A stretch of DNA of 64,000 bases, from assembly GCA_902702965.1 (NCBI GenBank), contig CACRXP010000377.1, positions 21,347 through 85,346 of the forward strand, in the 5' to 3' direction. The translations under genes were made by a program, and so were the position numbers. Of the stretch, positions 1 through 11,689 are shown one piece after another. How positions within the stretch are numbered: position 1 is the stretch's first letter; every line of letters begins with the position of its first letter. Source of the stretch: Spirometra erinaceieuropaei. Lineage: Eukaryota > Platyhelminthes > Cestoda > Diphyllobothriidea > Diphyllobothriidae. A model generated the notes under the pieces. That model made no database searches. It saw only the letters and a program-made list of their open reading frames with translations, and was not told the DNA's origin.

Positions 1-1640
1 AAGGCCTCTCTGGCCTCCACATGGTTGTCTGTGTCTACCATGTGCACGGGGAGTGAGCTGTTAATGTTAATAATGTGACCCTTTTCTAACCATGCGGGGA
101 GATGTTCTTTTATTCTTTTATTTTTGAATGTTCAGAAAACATAGCTTGATCAGCTGAAATCGTTAACAGTTTGTATTTCAAAAAGACTAATAGAGCCTCA
201 CGCATACCCATTGCTTAATTATAATGACAAGAACTTCACTCACCATAAGTAATATAGTAATCTGAAGGACAAGAAATTGAGCCTTACGTCGGAAACGTCG
301 GCTGTCTTCCAGGGCCGTAATAAAAAAGCAATTTGCAACTGTGCTGATTTGAATTTTTTCCCAGTGAAATTTAATTTTTTTTCCACCAAACATGATAAGC
401 TGCATGGAATTCACAAATCAACTGCCAAACGCCTCTAGTGTTAGAGAGAGCGTGGTGTTAGATACAATTAATGGACGTTTGTTCAAACGTCTAAGCCGAA
501 AACGCATGTTTAGATACATTATACATAAGCGATATAAATGTTGTCAGAAGTAACAAGCATGTAGATGTTCTTGTTAAAGCTCTGGGAGCAATTAGGGCAT
601 GCATGTTTTGGAAAATATCTAGAAAAAGCATATACACTGTCAAAAAGTAGTTATATCAGAATTGCGTTAGACCATTAATCTACTATTCTTTGCTTGGGTT
701 CTATGCCACTTAGCCTATAAGGCATATCGGTCGGTTTACAAAATGCGATTTATAATCATCTGTTCACCGCAGTGACAACTAATATAGTGGAAGTTACTTA
801 CATGTTGTATTAAGGGTTGCGCACTTTACCGGGTGCGAGCAATGTAAGTCATTAAATGCACTGACCCGTTAGTAAACCGGAAAATAGATAACGTAGTGCG
901 AATTCGGGACGTCAAAAATCAGATACCTTACCCAAGCAAAACGGTTCCAGCGGACTTACAGACATAAACGGGTGCAGTGAAATGGCTAAACATGACCTAC
1001 GTTCTATAAGCCGTCTGATATACTTTCGCATTCTTTAATAGCTTGCAGATCTCAAGGCGAAAAGAACTGTTGTTTAGCCGAAAATTTTGCTTTTTAAATA
1101 AAAGCATTGTTGCTCTCCAGATCTTGAGTTGCTTTGATGAAATTCCAAGGCGTATACTAAGAATAAAATCCGCAAGATTTCCCGTTCCCAGGAGACGGTT
1201 CTGCGGCGTATTTAAACTCATAAAACACCCCTTTAGGGACTAAAGTAGTGCAAACATCTCCAAATAGCATACTGTCGAAGAAACGTCCCCCCGACACTAA
1301 AACCTCTAACTCTCAGTTGTCTTAGACAGTTATTGGATGTCTGCTCCAAATTACCTAATAGCTCAGATATTTCAGAAATAGCTGTCGTTGCCAAAAAGAT
1401 CAAAAAAACCAAAGATACACAAATTAATACATAAAATAGTAATATTTTTATGGGGTGCTTTTACAAACCTGATGCTTTTAAACACGATCGTCTACTTTCG
1501 AAGATGCGCAGTATTGCGTTGAAACCACCCACTTAGCAGTATTATAATCTTACATAATTTTGCATCTTTGTTACGGCTTAGTAAAATGTTTGCTGATGAG
1601 GTTAAACAAACCTATTATCTCCAAAACCAAGCGCATTTCA
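1..1640. other. No gene seen
   Basis: AT-rich sequence. Open frames are all under 76 codons and read as chance. Nothing recognised. Confidence 0.6.
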
Positions 1641-1649
1641 TACTCGCGT

Positions 1650-1910
1650 TCATTTAGCATTTTCCCAGCCATTCTATGAGGTGCTCTTGAATTTTTGTGA
1701 ACAGTCTCCGACTAGTGCGACAAATATAACCTGCTCCGCAGGAGAGGGTGGAGGCGTGAATACACACTGAGGTGGTCTGAGATGGCAATCTTTTCTTACC
1801 TGAACCGGGTGGAATAGGGTTGGTATGGATTGATATTCGAACCTTTGCTGTCGGATAGCTGGGCCAGACAACAACCTTAAGGCATTTTCTTGGGAATTCA
1901 CTCGCAGGGC
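1650..1910 (-). pseudogene. Penelope-like element fragment, GIY-YIG region
   Basis: One minus-strand frame reads PSQTTSVCIHASTLSCGAGY and then ICRTSRRLFTKIQEHL, followed by a stop. This matches the start of the GIY-YIG endonuclease domain of flatworm Penelope-like elements (CxYSFTCSCGAxYIGRT, then a R-x-x-EH segment). The YIG triplet has become YIC, so catalysis is unlikely. It is a short relic without RT. Confidence 0.6.
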
Positions 1911-1919
1911 CCTCGTGGA

Positions 1920-3660
1920 AAGGACATTTTAAGAACCAAATTTTTCTTCGGCAGTCAATTCGATGGGTTTAAATACAAACGCTAATTGATTTCTCCAATC
2001 GCTGACATATTTGAATTATACCCCGTTAGGATATTAATGTACTGGTTGGGCGAGAATTTATCGAAGGCACGCGTATGCATGGCAACTAGTCTTGTCAAGA
2101 TTTTTTTTATGATTAATTTACTGTTTTATCTACATAAGTTTTGCATGAACGCACCCCCAAGAATTTCACAAGCTATGTTTATCTTTTCGACATGACTGCT
2201 CAAACTACTCACATTTTACTTCCCTGATATAGGCCTATTTTATGCATCGCGCCAATTCTTTTTTATGCATCTTTCACGTTTGCCTTTAGCCGGAGTTCAT
2301 TCACCATTAAATGGAGTGATTTGATTTATGGAGTTCAGCTAATTACTGTTTGATAGGAGACTGCTTGCAAATTGTGTATGCTGCTAGTGATATGCCCCTT
2401 GCTGTTGAAAGCATACTTTATTGAGGACTGGATATCTTACTCAGGGAACGAGGCATTGTATGCGATAAATGTGCAATGTAAAATAAGTACTTTTTTGCCA
2501 TTAAATGCTATCGAGGTGCATGCATTCGACATTAATAATGAGAGGTTCTAAGTCACGATTGGAACAAAATGTATTCTCTAACAAAAACGTTCTACAGGAG
2601 GCATGTGATTTTTTGTTAATTATTAATTAACCTGTCATCGTTCGTTGCCTCGGAAAAGTAAATTGTTTTTGGACGTAAAGAAGACTCGTTAGTAGACAAA
2701 TACATGCACTTGCATGATAGGCTCCGAGCTGTGAAAAGTGCCCAAAGAAGTAGGAAAAATTGGAGTAATTCCCTCGTCCTGCGAGTTTCAATGGGGCGTC
2801 TCTTATGCGCTTGTTATGCCACCTGCGGGTTTGCTGCAAATGGTGTTTGCCAGTGGAGGCGACAATCGGCAGATCGGATTAATAGAAGCCCTTTTTACAA
2901 AATAATATAAGGCGAAGAGTGATTTCGATATATTATTTAGTGCAAAGTCATGCTTATGGTGCAGATCTATGTTTATATAAGTAAATCTGTTTACAGAGCA
3001 AATTAAAAATAACTAACTGTAAGTGCATTTAGGAAAAATCAAATGTTCTGCGAAAATTCCCGTATTACGTTTGAAGAGTCAATTGGCGGACATATGTTTC
3101 CGTAACTCATCATCAGGCCGATACATTTACATGGGTAATGATCTTTCTAATTAACGACAGGACATAAATGCGTCTCAGGGGCAGAGTTAATCGGACTTCA
3201 TGTTCCCTCGCCGCCCGCATGACGGAGTCAGCGTGTTGAAGTCGGTGGAGTTGGTGTAGGAGGGGGAGGGGAAGGAGAGGAGTTCCGGTTATATTATAAG
3301 CGCTGTAAGTGCGTGTGAGTGCTCTCAGGGCGTCAGGACAGCGTGCGATCACCGTCTGGAGTCGGCCAGGACAGACAGACTGCTTATGTCAACGTCTTCT
3401 GACAACAGATTACTGGGTTCGTTAGTCGAATGGCCACTGCCCCTATCCCTGTACAGCAAGGCATCGAGGTTTGGCATCGTAATTTTAATTCCTCCAAAAC
3501 TGACGTCGGCAGATGATAATATTAAACATGCTTGACAAATCCATGGAAGAGGATAGTAGCGCAGTGTGGCTGCTGGCCGAGCTCGTGTTTGAGTCCCAAG
3601 ACACATAGCGAAACAACGGTGTCTCGTATCAGAATTGGCGTGCACCCCTCCACCAACGTA
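1920..3660. other. No gene seen
   Basis: Nothing is recognised except a G-rich purine run near 3246-3286. A minus-strand frame at 3349-3684 overlaps the SINE and has no recognisable motif. Confidence 0.5.
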
Positions 3661-3669
3661 TATACCCGC

Positions 3670-3860
3670 CGTAACCGACAGCAAACGCGTCGCTGGTTCG
3701 GTTGTTAACGAATTAGACTTCTAACAAACAGACTGCGGGGTCGAGCCTCAGGGGTTTCAAAAATATGGGTTGGTTAGGGCTGGTTGATGACAACTAGGAA
3801 GCCAAAAGCGGTCACTCCAGTCTCCCTTGTCTTTGTAGATAATGCTGTCCTGTCTCAAAA
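3670..3860 (+). mobile_element. tRNA-derived SINE, family S1
   Basis: The head carries a tRNA-like A-box region (gttcggttgttaacgaatta) and a B box (ggggtcgagcctc). The body ends with cactccagtctcccttgtct, shared with the copies at 25215-25475 and 15471-15600. Confidence 0.55.
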
Positions 3861-4610
3861 TGCGTAATTCACACTACGCATTTGTTATTATGCATACCAT
3901 ATATTTGTAGCTCCTGTGCTTCACCCACATCCTTGCAAATACAGGCCGCCCCCTGAGATAGTCAACTCGCTGCTGGGTTCACGTAGCATGCACTGAGCAT
4001 TTGCGAATTTAGAAACTGCAAATATGAATGAGGCCTTTCACCTCTCCGGCTGAAAACGTCATCGACGATCTGCGGCATGTCTCATATGCTGTTTGTAGAC
4101 TTATTGCCAAATAACTGTTCATGGAATTACATCAAAACTATGGACTCACGGCAGGACACCGCATGCAAGCAAGCCAATTCCTGGGAAACGAAAATTTACT
4201 GCGCATATCGATCTTCCTCTTCCATTCAGCCGTTCCTTTAGTTGCATTTGCTTGCGGGTAAGAAAATACTCTTTTATATAGACGAGCGTTTACGTGTGCG
4301 TATATTGACTTGACCAAGAGCAAGCGACAGATGCAAACATAGAACATCTTTGAAAACAACTGTGTTTATGGAAATTTTTTTTAACAATGACACACTCTGA
4401 AATGCATGCGCACATGTCATTTATGCATATTGTAAAGCTCAGTCGGACGATCAGATAAATCACCCATAAAGAGAGGCATTTCAAGAACCAGTCTCGAAAG
4501 TGTACACAATAAAGTTTACTGTTTCCGAAAGAATTCGACCTTCCTATTTTCTTAAATTGTATCATTACTTTCTTGATTCAGGATAGAATTTCTGGGCCCA
4601 CACCAAGGTT

Positions 4611-4695
4611 TACTTAGTGACTTAACTCATGAAATGCGTCGAAATGTACGAGTGATTGCCAATCACTCGCAAACCGACACCATTTCATGAGTCCG
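4611..4695. repeat. Short palindrome with the ends of the long-inverted-repeat family
   Basis: Outer 12-bp inverted repeats (actcatgaaatg and catttcatgagt) enclose an inner 19-bp palindrome (gagtgattgccaatcactc). The outer sequence is the same ctcatgaaatg edge as in the 1-kb elements, so this may be an internally deleted derivative able to form a cruciform. Confidence 0.55.
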
Positions 4696-4699
4696 ATTT

Positions 4700-7600
4700 C
4701 CATTTTAAGTAACTAGAAGTTTATCAGAATTAAACACATAGAAGAATTGTTAAAGGCAGTGTTGCGTTATTTAGAAATGCCGATTTATTTTGAAAAGCGC
4801 AATATCCCGAAGAAGTCAGAAATGGCTCTTATTAAGTAAAGTTCGTTTTTAAATGTATAGAATATATTCTCGTATTACAAACGTAGTAAATATGAAAGTG
4901 GACATAAATAGCTTTTAACTACAGTGTTTTATTGAAGTTTGCATTTAAATATTGCTAATAGGTAGGGTGATTTCGTATCTGACGGTTTGCCAACTGCCTA
5001 CTTTCTGAGTGCAGATTCCTAAACATTTTCCCAATGAGTCCTCTTGTTTTTTATTTACTTGATGTAAAGGAGATAGGATCCAACAAGAGAAGCTGGATTT
5101 TTCTTGAGTTCACTGATGGGGATGTCGTAGGATGAATAGTTTTCAAAAGATTACATGACATGTGGCCAGTCACTGCCTACTAAATTTAAATATAATTAAC
5201 AGGCATGATCGTAAACATACCATTTTCAGTTTATGAAGAGAACTTTTCTTCCGTCAAATTAATTAACTTTTATCGTTCGTTTTGGAATATGTTGAGTTTC
5301 AAATCGACCTCGAAAGTTTGCTGTATACGTCATGATTTTCAGTGTTTTCACCCGATCTTCAATAAAGATAGATTAAAAATTACCTGTCCGTTGAGAACTT
5401 TAAAATAAGATTATTCTTAAAGGCATTTACCGAATTATTGAGTGTTCGGGCTCTCCTTGTCACCTAGACAGTCGTTTGGGTCACATGTGCAGACTCATTC
5501 AAACATCAAACTTTATTTTCGAGAAAAACGTCTGTTGACAACGAATGTCAAAACAAATATGCCTTTGATCAGTAATGAAACTTTTGTTAATAAATTATCT
5601 TTTTAAGAAGTGTTTTATTACTGCACTCCGTTGACAAATCTCTGTGTACTTTGCATTTATGCACGGCGACGCCAGGTAAAACTTTAACATTTTTGGCCGT
5701 TTCTTTAGCGTTCCTGAGAATTACTTATATCTTTCTACCGTGAACTTAAGATAATGCCTTTCTCCATACACTGAGGCCATTTCCACTGTTTTTGCTCGCT
5801 CTTAAAATCCGTTCTTTTATTTTGAATGACGAAGAACGCCTATATGAATACTGATATTTTGCTGAAACTATAAATGTTTTGCTCGTTCTATTTCTGAATG
5901 ATATACGCACGTAAGCTAAACTACCCGACAAGTAGTGGAAATGACCATTCCGTGGACATCTATGTGACATCAGGTAGACTGTTCCAAATGGGAAAAACAT
6001 TTCAGCCCACTTAAACGAAGAAATTCATAGCTGCGTTATAACTGCACTTTAGGGCACCAGATCGCACAGATCTGCTACATTTACACTAAGAAATTGGCGA
6101 AACTTCTGCTTTTCTTAAAATAACCTTTGTGTTACAGGTTGATCCCCATGGTTAACATCGGCCTTTAAATTGTGAGTTCGGCTTAATCTGTTTCTTTATC
6201 TTTCCGATAGTAAATTAATACCCAATCAATGAAAAAGTCGCTCAGATGCGCAATCGGAGTATTAGACAGGTAATAGCATAGGCGAATACACGAATATAAT
6301 CCAACATCCACTTTCGCGTAAATTTACTTAATATCAATACGTAAACACAATTTCTGCACAAGAAAAGGACATTTTAAGCGAACAAGATGCTTAACGTTAA
6401 ATTTGTCCAGAAATTTTCTCATCAGTTTCCGTTATCAGATTTCGTGAGATAGTTCACGTACTATATGTTGAGAGAAAGCATTTTTAGCGCCCTCGGCTAT
6501 ATAAAGCTATTTTAGTTATCTCCTACAGAATATGAAATTTTGCCTAGTTCGCAACCCTGCGTACTACTGTCCGTTCACAGGCAAAACATGCAGGCAGTGG
6601 CAAGGGGAATAAGAATCTGCATTCATTGATCTACGCGACGGCAGGTGTTTCCGTTTTGTTAATTTTTTTAAGCGCCTTCAGCTTTGCACGGGCATATTTC
6701 ATGCCTTAGTGGGAAGTGCTAAATCTGAAGGGAACTACCTCACCTCGGTGAAGACGTTCGATTTTCTGTCTCCATCATCGTGAAGAAGACGTACTTAATT
6801 AATAATCAGACATACTTTATATACATTTGAATAAAAACCTGTGTTACAATATATTTGGGCAATTATCAATCTAAATAGCTCACTATTCAAATACTGCGAA
6901 TTGTTAAATATGCACATGCCGGTGGAAACAAATAAAACTTTGTTTACTTTACAGGTTCGTTTTCTGCATTCACGATTTCATTTACCAAATTTTCTATGGC
7001 ATTGGATGACGATGCTCAGTTATTTATTGTGTTCTGGCCTGTTGGCCCAGACAGGATACACGATTTATTCACATCAGAAAATATCATGAAACAAAATGTG
7101 AACCACTGCTGAACATATTATGTTAAAACTTATGAGGACGACAAATGCCATACACGTACACCGTGATTTAAATAAATACGTTCAAATTCATCCGGACCTG
7201 TGTGGCGTGGACTTGTTTACCACATTTGTTCATCATCCACATTTTCTACATTTCTATCGGCTACCTTTGGGATGACGTGTTGTACTTCCCACGCAGTGTA
7301 CCAGTTTGTTGATGCAAAAAATTATTCTATCAATCTGCGCTATACAACCGTTTACTGATATTTTTTATATCGGTGAGATCACTTTGAGGATAATTACTAA
7401 TAGTAATACTGTGTCTGTGGTCACATAAGTTGAACCGAAACGGCTCGCAACTAAAGCAGACAACAGTTTTATTTTTCGAACATGAAAACGTGTCAATATG
7501 TCCCTTAAGGTTATTCACAGGGAACACTTGCCACGGTTTCGTTTGCATATAATTAGAAAAAAAATTATAGAAGTCGGCCTGCATCAGAAAAATGCCACAA

Positions 7601-7740
7601 CAAAGCCATTGTGAGCAGGAAAATTGTTAGATAAAGGTATTTGCTTGCTCAAAAATATATTGGTCACGGACTTTCAATTTGAAAAGCGTTAAATTTTGTG
7701 ATGAAGTCTTATTGTCAGACAGGCCTCCAAAGTCGGTCCA
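4700..7740. other. No gene seen
   Basis: AT-rich, low-information DNA. No motif, repeat or splice-consistent frame was found. Confidence 0.55.
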
Positions 7741-7749
7741 TGTGGTCAT

Positions 7750-8133
7750 ATATGGTAAGGACTTCTCACGAGAGCACAACTCATAGACACCGGCCCTCGT
7801 AAACTCTTGATGTCTGATGGTTTCAATGGCCAACACATTCGGAGAAATACTAATCTGGCGTTCGTCAAGAAAGGTTATAATCAGCAAGGTATTCCTCGAC
7901 ATTTTAAAGGATGCCTTCTATTACAAAGACATACATTGTCATCGAATAGACACCACAATTTTGCGAGATTATGCCGTTGTTCACCGCTCAGAAGAAATAT
8001 AATTATAATTTGCTTTGCGAATTCAATCTTACATTTTAAAGCACAGCCAGCTTTACCGTCTGCGATTACCGCAGTTTTTTTTGCCACTACTCCAGACCTG
8101 AATCCAAACGAAAATTTGTTCAGCATTTTCTAA
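7750..8133 (+). mobile_element. Tc1/mariner transposase fossil downstream of gene copy 3
   Basis: The plus strand, opposite to gene copy 3, reads in shifted frames DYAVVHRSEEI, comparable to the QDNAPxHRS motif, and then TTPDLNPNENLFSIF, comparable to the SPDLNPIENLW motif of Tc1/mariner DDE transposases. Spacing and order are right, but stops and frameshifts break it. Only the C-terminal half remains. The same fossil lies downstream of copies 1 and 2, in the same orientation relative to the gene. Confidence 0.72.
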
Positions 8134-8725
8134 CCGTTTTTCGTCACTTTATCGTTTATGACATGTTTTATCGCTGCCAGCTGTCATATTTGGCCTACAA
8201 TAATTGCTTCGTCATAAAGGGGTTTTCGATTTGGCCGCTTTTTTATAAAATAAACTATTTTTTTAAGGTAGAAAAATATTTTTTACCCCAAATTGTGCCT
8301 TGTTGTGAAGTTCGGTCGTGTCATTATTACAATATAACTTTTATGTATGCGGAGCGGTTGGTGCTTGTGCTATAGCGATTTCCGTTTACTGTTCGTGAAT
8401 TTTTTATGAAATGGGTCACCGAATCCAAATGTATATTTGTGTTTGATGTTTGGAACCATGAAATTCACCATACTCCTTTTCATGATATGTGCTGCTCAAA
8501 GTCCATTTGGAATCTGCGAAGAAATACGCGGTGGTCGGAAAATAAATAACCAATTTTAATTAATAAATCACTGAAAATACGTTTGGAAATTACGAGCGGA
8601 AATACCGAGGGAAAAACCTGCACGAGAAACAATAGTAATACCTAATAAAATACCCACTACCACAAAACCACAACTTATATTATGGTTTTACAACGCTGGT
8701 CTCTTCAGTTTTAGCCTTGCTATCT

Positions 8726-11277
8726 TTAACAGGCTATCGGAAGCTTTGAGTAAATTTTTCTCTGCGCAACTTTAAAATATTTATAAAATAATTCCTTCAG
8801 TGGTCCTCCGAGGGTGAATTGATGATCGAAGACTTCAAATTTACCAAAGCTTGCGGCGGAAACGTAGTCAATTTGACATTTGCTTGTCGGTTTATGACCG
8901 TCCATCCATCCAGAAACGTTAAATCTCACTGTCATTCGTCCGAGCGTATGTAAAAAACCACGAGACCGATGCACATGATTGACCTACTCAAACAATAATC
9001 AATATCAGCACTGTCAATATTGGCCGGGCCACAAAATACATTAGTAAAATAAACCATTTCGTCGACGTTTAAAGATCGTAACGCACCGTGTTTAGGTACA
9101 GCTCGGCTGGAATAAGAACATTTCGACAGTCATATTTCACTAAATTCCAGGTGTGAATCACACGGCAACAAGTCATCCGTAGAAAACTCCCAAGTTCAAT
9201 GAACAGAAGCATACTGCGTTCACCGAATACAAGTGATCTAAGTTGTTCCTGCAAAAAGTCGATACTTCGCTGAAGGAATTCAAACCTGTTTTTTCCTGCC
9301 TAACAGAAAAAAGATCTTGTACAGTAATGTTAATAAATCAGCTACAATTCAACCGTTGAGTAGGGCAATTTTTAAACTATTTGGTGGAGTTTAAACCTAG
9401 TGGAAATAATAAAAGTACATTTGGACGTTTTCATGTAACTATACGCGAACAAATTGAGAATCAAGTTGTCGAGCAGTTCGTAAAAGGCTGGATAAAATTA
9501 AGTTAGGATGCAAATGGTAACGGTCAATCAAAACAAAATCTGGAATGAATTGTAAGTATAAGCGTAGGCTACAATGCGACCGCTTTCAACATCTTACGTT
9601 AAGACTGCAATACATTCATGTAACTTCGGGAGGTCATCAATGTGCCTAAGTCCTGGATGTTTTTCTAGTCGGCCAAAATGAGTCATTTAAAAAAAACAAA
9701 ACGAAAATGCGCTTTGCAGATCCCCTTACAGTACATTATATGTGCTAACTCATGAAATGTCAACCAAAATTTCGAATTGTGTTCTCGTTTTGAAAAGATA
9801 AATTAAGTAGTGTTGTAAAACTAATCATGATGCAGCATAAATCTATAATGATTCAACTACCGCAGGATGTCGGCTTTCGAAAGAACTTGTTTTCGGCTGC
9901 ATGCAAAATCCATACTGTGCAAAAAAATGACTACTTATATAGCATGCAATTTTCTCATTGATTTTCGATGCTCTTAAAAATTTACTTATATTGCACGGGA
10001 AACATGCAAAAATATTCATTCTTTTACTTGTTCGGTAGAAAATCACGTTTTCTTTCAAATTCATACTCAAAAGAAGAGAATAATTCGGTTTTAAAAAATT
10101 TTATAATTGTACGATATTTTAATACCGTTAAATGGCCGTTCATGAAACGTCATGTATCTGCATTTACGAATGTGGCTTGAAAAGTTAGCAATATTGCTCA
10201 AATCCACTGCTTAATTTTATGAACCTCATAGGGTCTCCTCAGAACACCGTAGAGAAATGCTTGGTTTTCCGTACACGGAAAATATACAGCTTGTATTTTT
10301 GAAACCCTGAATGCAAATGTAACAGCAGGTCGGGTTCAAATTTATTCGGGAATTGGAAAAGTTTTTTTAAAACCGACTTATGCTCTTCTTTTAAGTATTA
10401 AATCAGAAGAAGACGTAATTTTCTACCGAATAAGTAAAATAATGAATATTCTTGTGCAGGTTTTCCATGAAATATAATATACTTTTCAAGGGCATTGAAA
10501 ATCAATGCGAAAATTGCATGCTACATAAGTTGTCATTTTTTGCATAGTGTAGATCTTGCATGCAGCCGAAAATAAGTTCTTTCGAAAGCCGACATCCTGC
10601 GTTAATTGGATCATTATAGATTTATGCTGCATCATGATTAGTTTTACAACACTACTTAATTTATCTTTTCGAAACGAGAACGCATTTCGAAAATTTGGTT
10701 GACATTTCATGAGTTAGCACATCTACTGTACACCGACAAACTCTACGGGGGTTAGGCAGAACACGGCTTTGCAGTCGTATGTTAACAAAATTGTTTTCTA
10801 CCATAGAAAATCCACAAAAGCCTTAAATACGTCAAACGGATCTATGTAACAGGATAATAGTTGGGATACGGGGATTCTAGATGAGAGAGAGATGTGGGTA
10901 AATCGGACATTTTCGCAGTTCTAATAGAAATATTTATCTTCCCTTCAAAAATGTCCAATTAAATAATCCTTCGTAGGCTTTTATTAGAAGCGTAGAAACA
11001 ACAGCCAGTCAATTCAAACAAGCCCCATTATTCTACTTCGTTCATTAATGAACAATGTCGAAATGTCTATGCACTAACCTAGGAAGGATAACGCAATCGC
11101 AGTAATCGTATCTGATCTTTATTAAAGGCAATATCGAAAACTGAAATGCAAATCTCAATACATAGAAGGACAGCTACCAGGACTTAATGTTTTAGAATTA
11201 CTCAATTTCGCCTGAGTGCATGCTAAAATTGGTTGAGCGAAAGCTAAAGGGACCGAAAACAACGTAACACTCCTCAT
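8726..11277 (-). CDS. Secreted small protein, family copy 3 (divergent, first donor damaged)
   Basis: On the minus strand the exons are 11277-11206, 9299-9087 and 8983-8726, again 72, 213 and 258 nt in phase 0. Exon 1 encodes a signal peptide beginning MRSVTLFSVPLAFAQ and then Cys20. Exons 2 and 3 are fully open and keep Cys69, 82, 131 and 180, the NVS site and the terminal PIAC. There is an extra Cys at residue 68. The second intron has a good gtgcgt donor and a gagtag acceptor; the acceptor before exon 2 is ctgttag. The first donor reads ttgagt where copies 1 and 2 have gtgagt or gtaagt, so normal splicing of exon 1 looks impaired. Intron 1 is 1.9 kb and contains a 1-kb long-inverted-repeat element. 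Open coding exons with a broken donor suggest recent inactivation, use of another donor, or a base error. Confidence 0.66.
9727..10730. mobile_element. Long-inverted-repeat element 1 (about 1.0 kb, Tc1-like ends)
   Basis: The element begins TACAGT and ends ACTGTA. Its two arms of about 240-260 bp are near-identical inverted copies: gtgctaactcatgaaatg at the outside, gcaggatgtcggctttcg inside, then gcatgcaattttc. The centre has no coding capacity. TA followed by CAGT at each end fits a Tc1/mariner-type non-autonomous foldback element with a TA target. It lies inside intron 1 of gene copy 3. Confidence 0.75.
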
Positions 11278-11400
11278 CAGTCGGCAAATCTGTCCGAAAA
11301 TTTAGGATTGTCTACTATTATAATATCCTTCAGTCACTCTGCCTAATCCGTGTTTTTAAAATTAACCCATAATTTGTATGGTACTCTCATAACCAATAAA
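11278..11400 (-). promoter_or_regulatory. Conserved 5' block of gene copy 3
   Basis: Read on the minus strand it contains accatacaaattatgggtt, then an A-rich run, acacggattaggcagagt and a TATTATAATAG segment before the signal-peptide ATG. It matches the 5' blocks of copies 1 and 2 in order and spacing. Its survival suggests that this copy was, or is, expressed. Confidence 0.45.
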
Positions 11401-11689
11401 GACCTCTACATTATCTGGCGAACGGGGACTGGATAATGCCTGCTTAAACCCCCTGTATAGATTATTTTTGCAGAAAAATGTAAATATTACCTGCATGGAC
11501 GTGCGCTGAATCAAAGAATTAAAGGCACAGCTTAAGTAATTTCCCCTAATAGGCGGAAGCATTTCGTCCATGGATAAAACATCTATGGATACGTTTGAGC
11601 GCACAAACCGGTGACTGCTGATTTCATGCGCATCACACAGACTTTCAGATTCTGTGTCATGTCTCGCTGAATTCATAACAGCCTCCGGC

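Noticed and set aside
10486..10710. Open frames in the arms of the foldback element
   Set aside because: They arise from the inverted repeat itself and are not kept in the other copies.
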